A stretch of 36,329 nt of DNA from an uncultured Paraprevotella sp. GTDB taxonomy: Bacteria; Bacteroidota; Bacteroidia; Bacteroidales; Bacteroidaceae. The position numbers were made by a program, and so were the translations under genes. The notes beneath the pieces are model-generated. The model had not been told where the DNA came from and did not search any database. It saw only the letters and a program-made list of their open reading frames with translations. The stretch is from assembly GCA_944321975.1 (NCBI GenBank), contig CALUNJ010000018.1:1-36329 (forward strand). The letters are read 5' to 3'. This document shows positions 35,329-36,329 of the stretch, one piece after another (position 1 is the first letter of the stretch; every line of letters starts with the position of its first letter).

Positions 35329-36329
35329 ATGGAATTGCTGCAGTGGGCAAAGAACTCCTTTGGGATGGGATGCGTGTCAATATTTTGTCTTTTGCCTGTG
35401 GATACGGTGCGGGCGGGTGATCTTTTGCAGTTGAATGGTCCGGAAGGAATCGTGGAGGTCCGTGTGTTTGAATCGGGCGGACAACTTTTCTGCACGGCGA
35501 GTTGCGGGGGTGTCCAGGTTTTGGACGACTCTCCTTTGGGATTAGTCGTAGACGGGGTGGATTTGGGACAGCACGTTTCAGCGGTTTCCGAAGCGCAGGT
35601 CACACGTTTTGACGAGCGCTATCCGGTGTTCGGCCATCATGCCACGGCCCGCAACTGCGGCGTGGAAGCCATGTTGCCTTTGGAGGCTTCAGGAACACGC
35701 TATGCCTTGTTCGTGCGGGTCTATGACGACGGAATGGCGGTGCGTTACGCTTTGCCCGAGGGGGCGAAGCGAGTGGACGGGGAGCGGACGGCATGGACGC
35801 TGCCCGGCAGCGTGGAGAAAGTGGCGTGGACGAATTTTTCGCCCGACTATGAGGGCGTTTCGCGCGTTACGACGATGGACGGCATTCCCGAAAAGGACAT
35901 ATTGGCCGGGCCGGTTACCGTGAAGACCGGAAGCGGTTACCTCTCTTTTTCGGAAGCCGATTGCGAGGCGTTTCCCGACATGGCTTTCATGCGCGATGGG
36001 GATTCGTTCAAGGTCTGTTTCCCGGCTTCGGAACAAGGTTGGAATCTGGTCCGGCTGCCAGATGAGTCAGAAAAGATCCTGGACGGGCATTATCAAGGCC
36101 AGACGGTGTCGCCCTGGCGCACGGTGGTGATGGCCGGAGACTTGGACGGACTGGTCAATTCCGACATGATCACGAACTTGTGCCCGGCTCCTGCGGAGGA
36201 CATGGACTTTTCGTGGGTCAAACCCGGGCGTTGCCTTTGGCAGTGGTGGAGCTCGGGCGCGCCGAAATACGAAGAACAACGTGCGTGGTATGATGCCGCC
36301 GTGGCGTTGGGATGGGAATACTACCTGAT
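35329..36329 (+). CDS. GH97 family glycosidase (3' partial)
   Basis: 333 codons are visible from the ATG at 35329, with no stop before the window ends. The N-terminus (MELLQWAKNSFGMGC..., cleavage near VRAG) is a weak signal peptide. The visible part is the GH97 N-terminal beta-sandwich (VYDDGMAVRYALPEG, WTNFSPDYEG) and the beginning of the TIM barrel (CLWQWWSSGAPKYEEQRAWYDAAVALGWEYYL). GH97 members are inverting alpha-glucosidases or retaining alpha-galactosidases; the residues that decide this lie beyond the window. It follows the operon terminator, so it probably has its own promoter, though no clear TAnnTTTG box is seen. Confidence 0.88.
   Translation, partial: MELLQWAKNSFGMGCVSIFCLLPVDTVRAGDLLQLNGPEGIVEVRVFESGGQLFCTASCGGVQVLDDSPLGLVVDGVDLGQHVSAVSEAQVTRFDERYPVFGHHATARNCGVEAMLPLEASGTRYALFVRVYDDGMAVRYALPEGAKRVDGERTAWTLPGSVEKVAWTNFSPDYEGVSRVTTMDGIPEKDILAGPVTVKTGSGYLSFSEADCEAFPDMAFMRDGDSFKVCFPASEQGWNLVRLPDESEKILDGHYQGQTVSPWRTVVMAGDLDGLVNSDMITNLCPAPAEDMDFSWVKPGRCLWQWWSSGAPKYEEQRAWYDAAVALGWEYYL

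Noticed and set aside
35252..35434. 60-codon frame between the GH95 and GH97 genes
   Set aside because: It overlaps the repeat element and the GH97 start in another frame; Lys-rich, no family.

Overview
The window looks like a high-GC member of the Bacteroidales. Seven start sites are preceded by the Bacteroidetes -7 promoter box TAnnTTTG. The gene content also fits: a BT_0820-type HAD protein, a TatA/TatC pair without TatB, and a long run of polysaccharide-degrading enzymes with signal peptides. Genus cannot be fixed from the sequence alone.

Bases 1-4659 are a plus-strand redox and export operon. It holds a membrane polyferredoxin (cut by the window start), a Tat-type lipoprotein aldo/keto reductase with two C-terminal 4Fe-4S motifs, a DUF1893 protein, a small ECF S-component-like membrane protein, then tatA and tatC, closed by a 16-bp perfect hairpin terminator. 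Translocase and probable cargo are thus encoded together. Bases 4684-8652 are minus-strand housekeeping genes: cysQ, trkH, a GNAT acetyltransferase and a small HAD hydrolase.

Bases 8748-36329 are a carbohydrate-degradation region aimed mostly at decorated xylan. It opens with three large multi-modular secreted proteins, each with its own promoter: a 1217-aa protein with three binding-like modules, a 667-aa protein made of a near-perfect internal duplication, and a 1218-aa GH5-GH43 fusion. A nine-gene probable operon (19769-35182) follows: GH115 alpha-glucuronidase, CE1-like feruloyl esterase, three related GH43 enzymes (two with CBM6), a GH43_12-like enzyme, a CE6-like acetyl esterase, a modular LpqC/CE1-like esterase and a GH95 enzyme. 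The set covers removal of glucuronate, arabinose/xylose, acetyl, ferulate and L-galactose/L-fucose side groups. A GH97 gene starts after the operon terminator and runs off the window. No susC/susD, sensor-regulator or classical GH10/GH11 xylanase lies in the window.

The most notable signals outside genes are: (i) a pair of direct TGWTACAT-like half-sites exactly 21 bp apart and 29-30 bp ahead of the -7 box at three promoters (12953, 15230, 19769), which suggests one shared activator; (ii) a family of intergenic hairpin elements with CTCAAG words on a 22-bp period, at three sites; (iii) a second family of CCGGATT...AATCCGG palindromes; (iv) a C-terminal tail shared by four multi-modular proteins.
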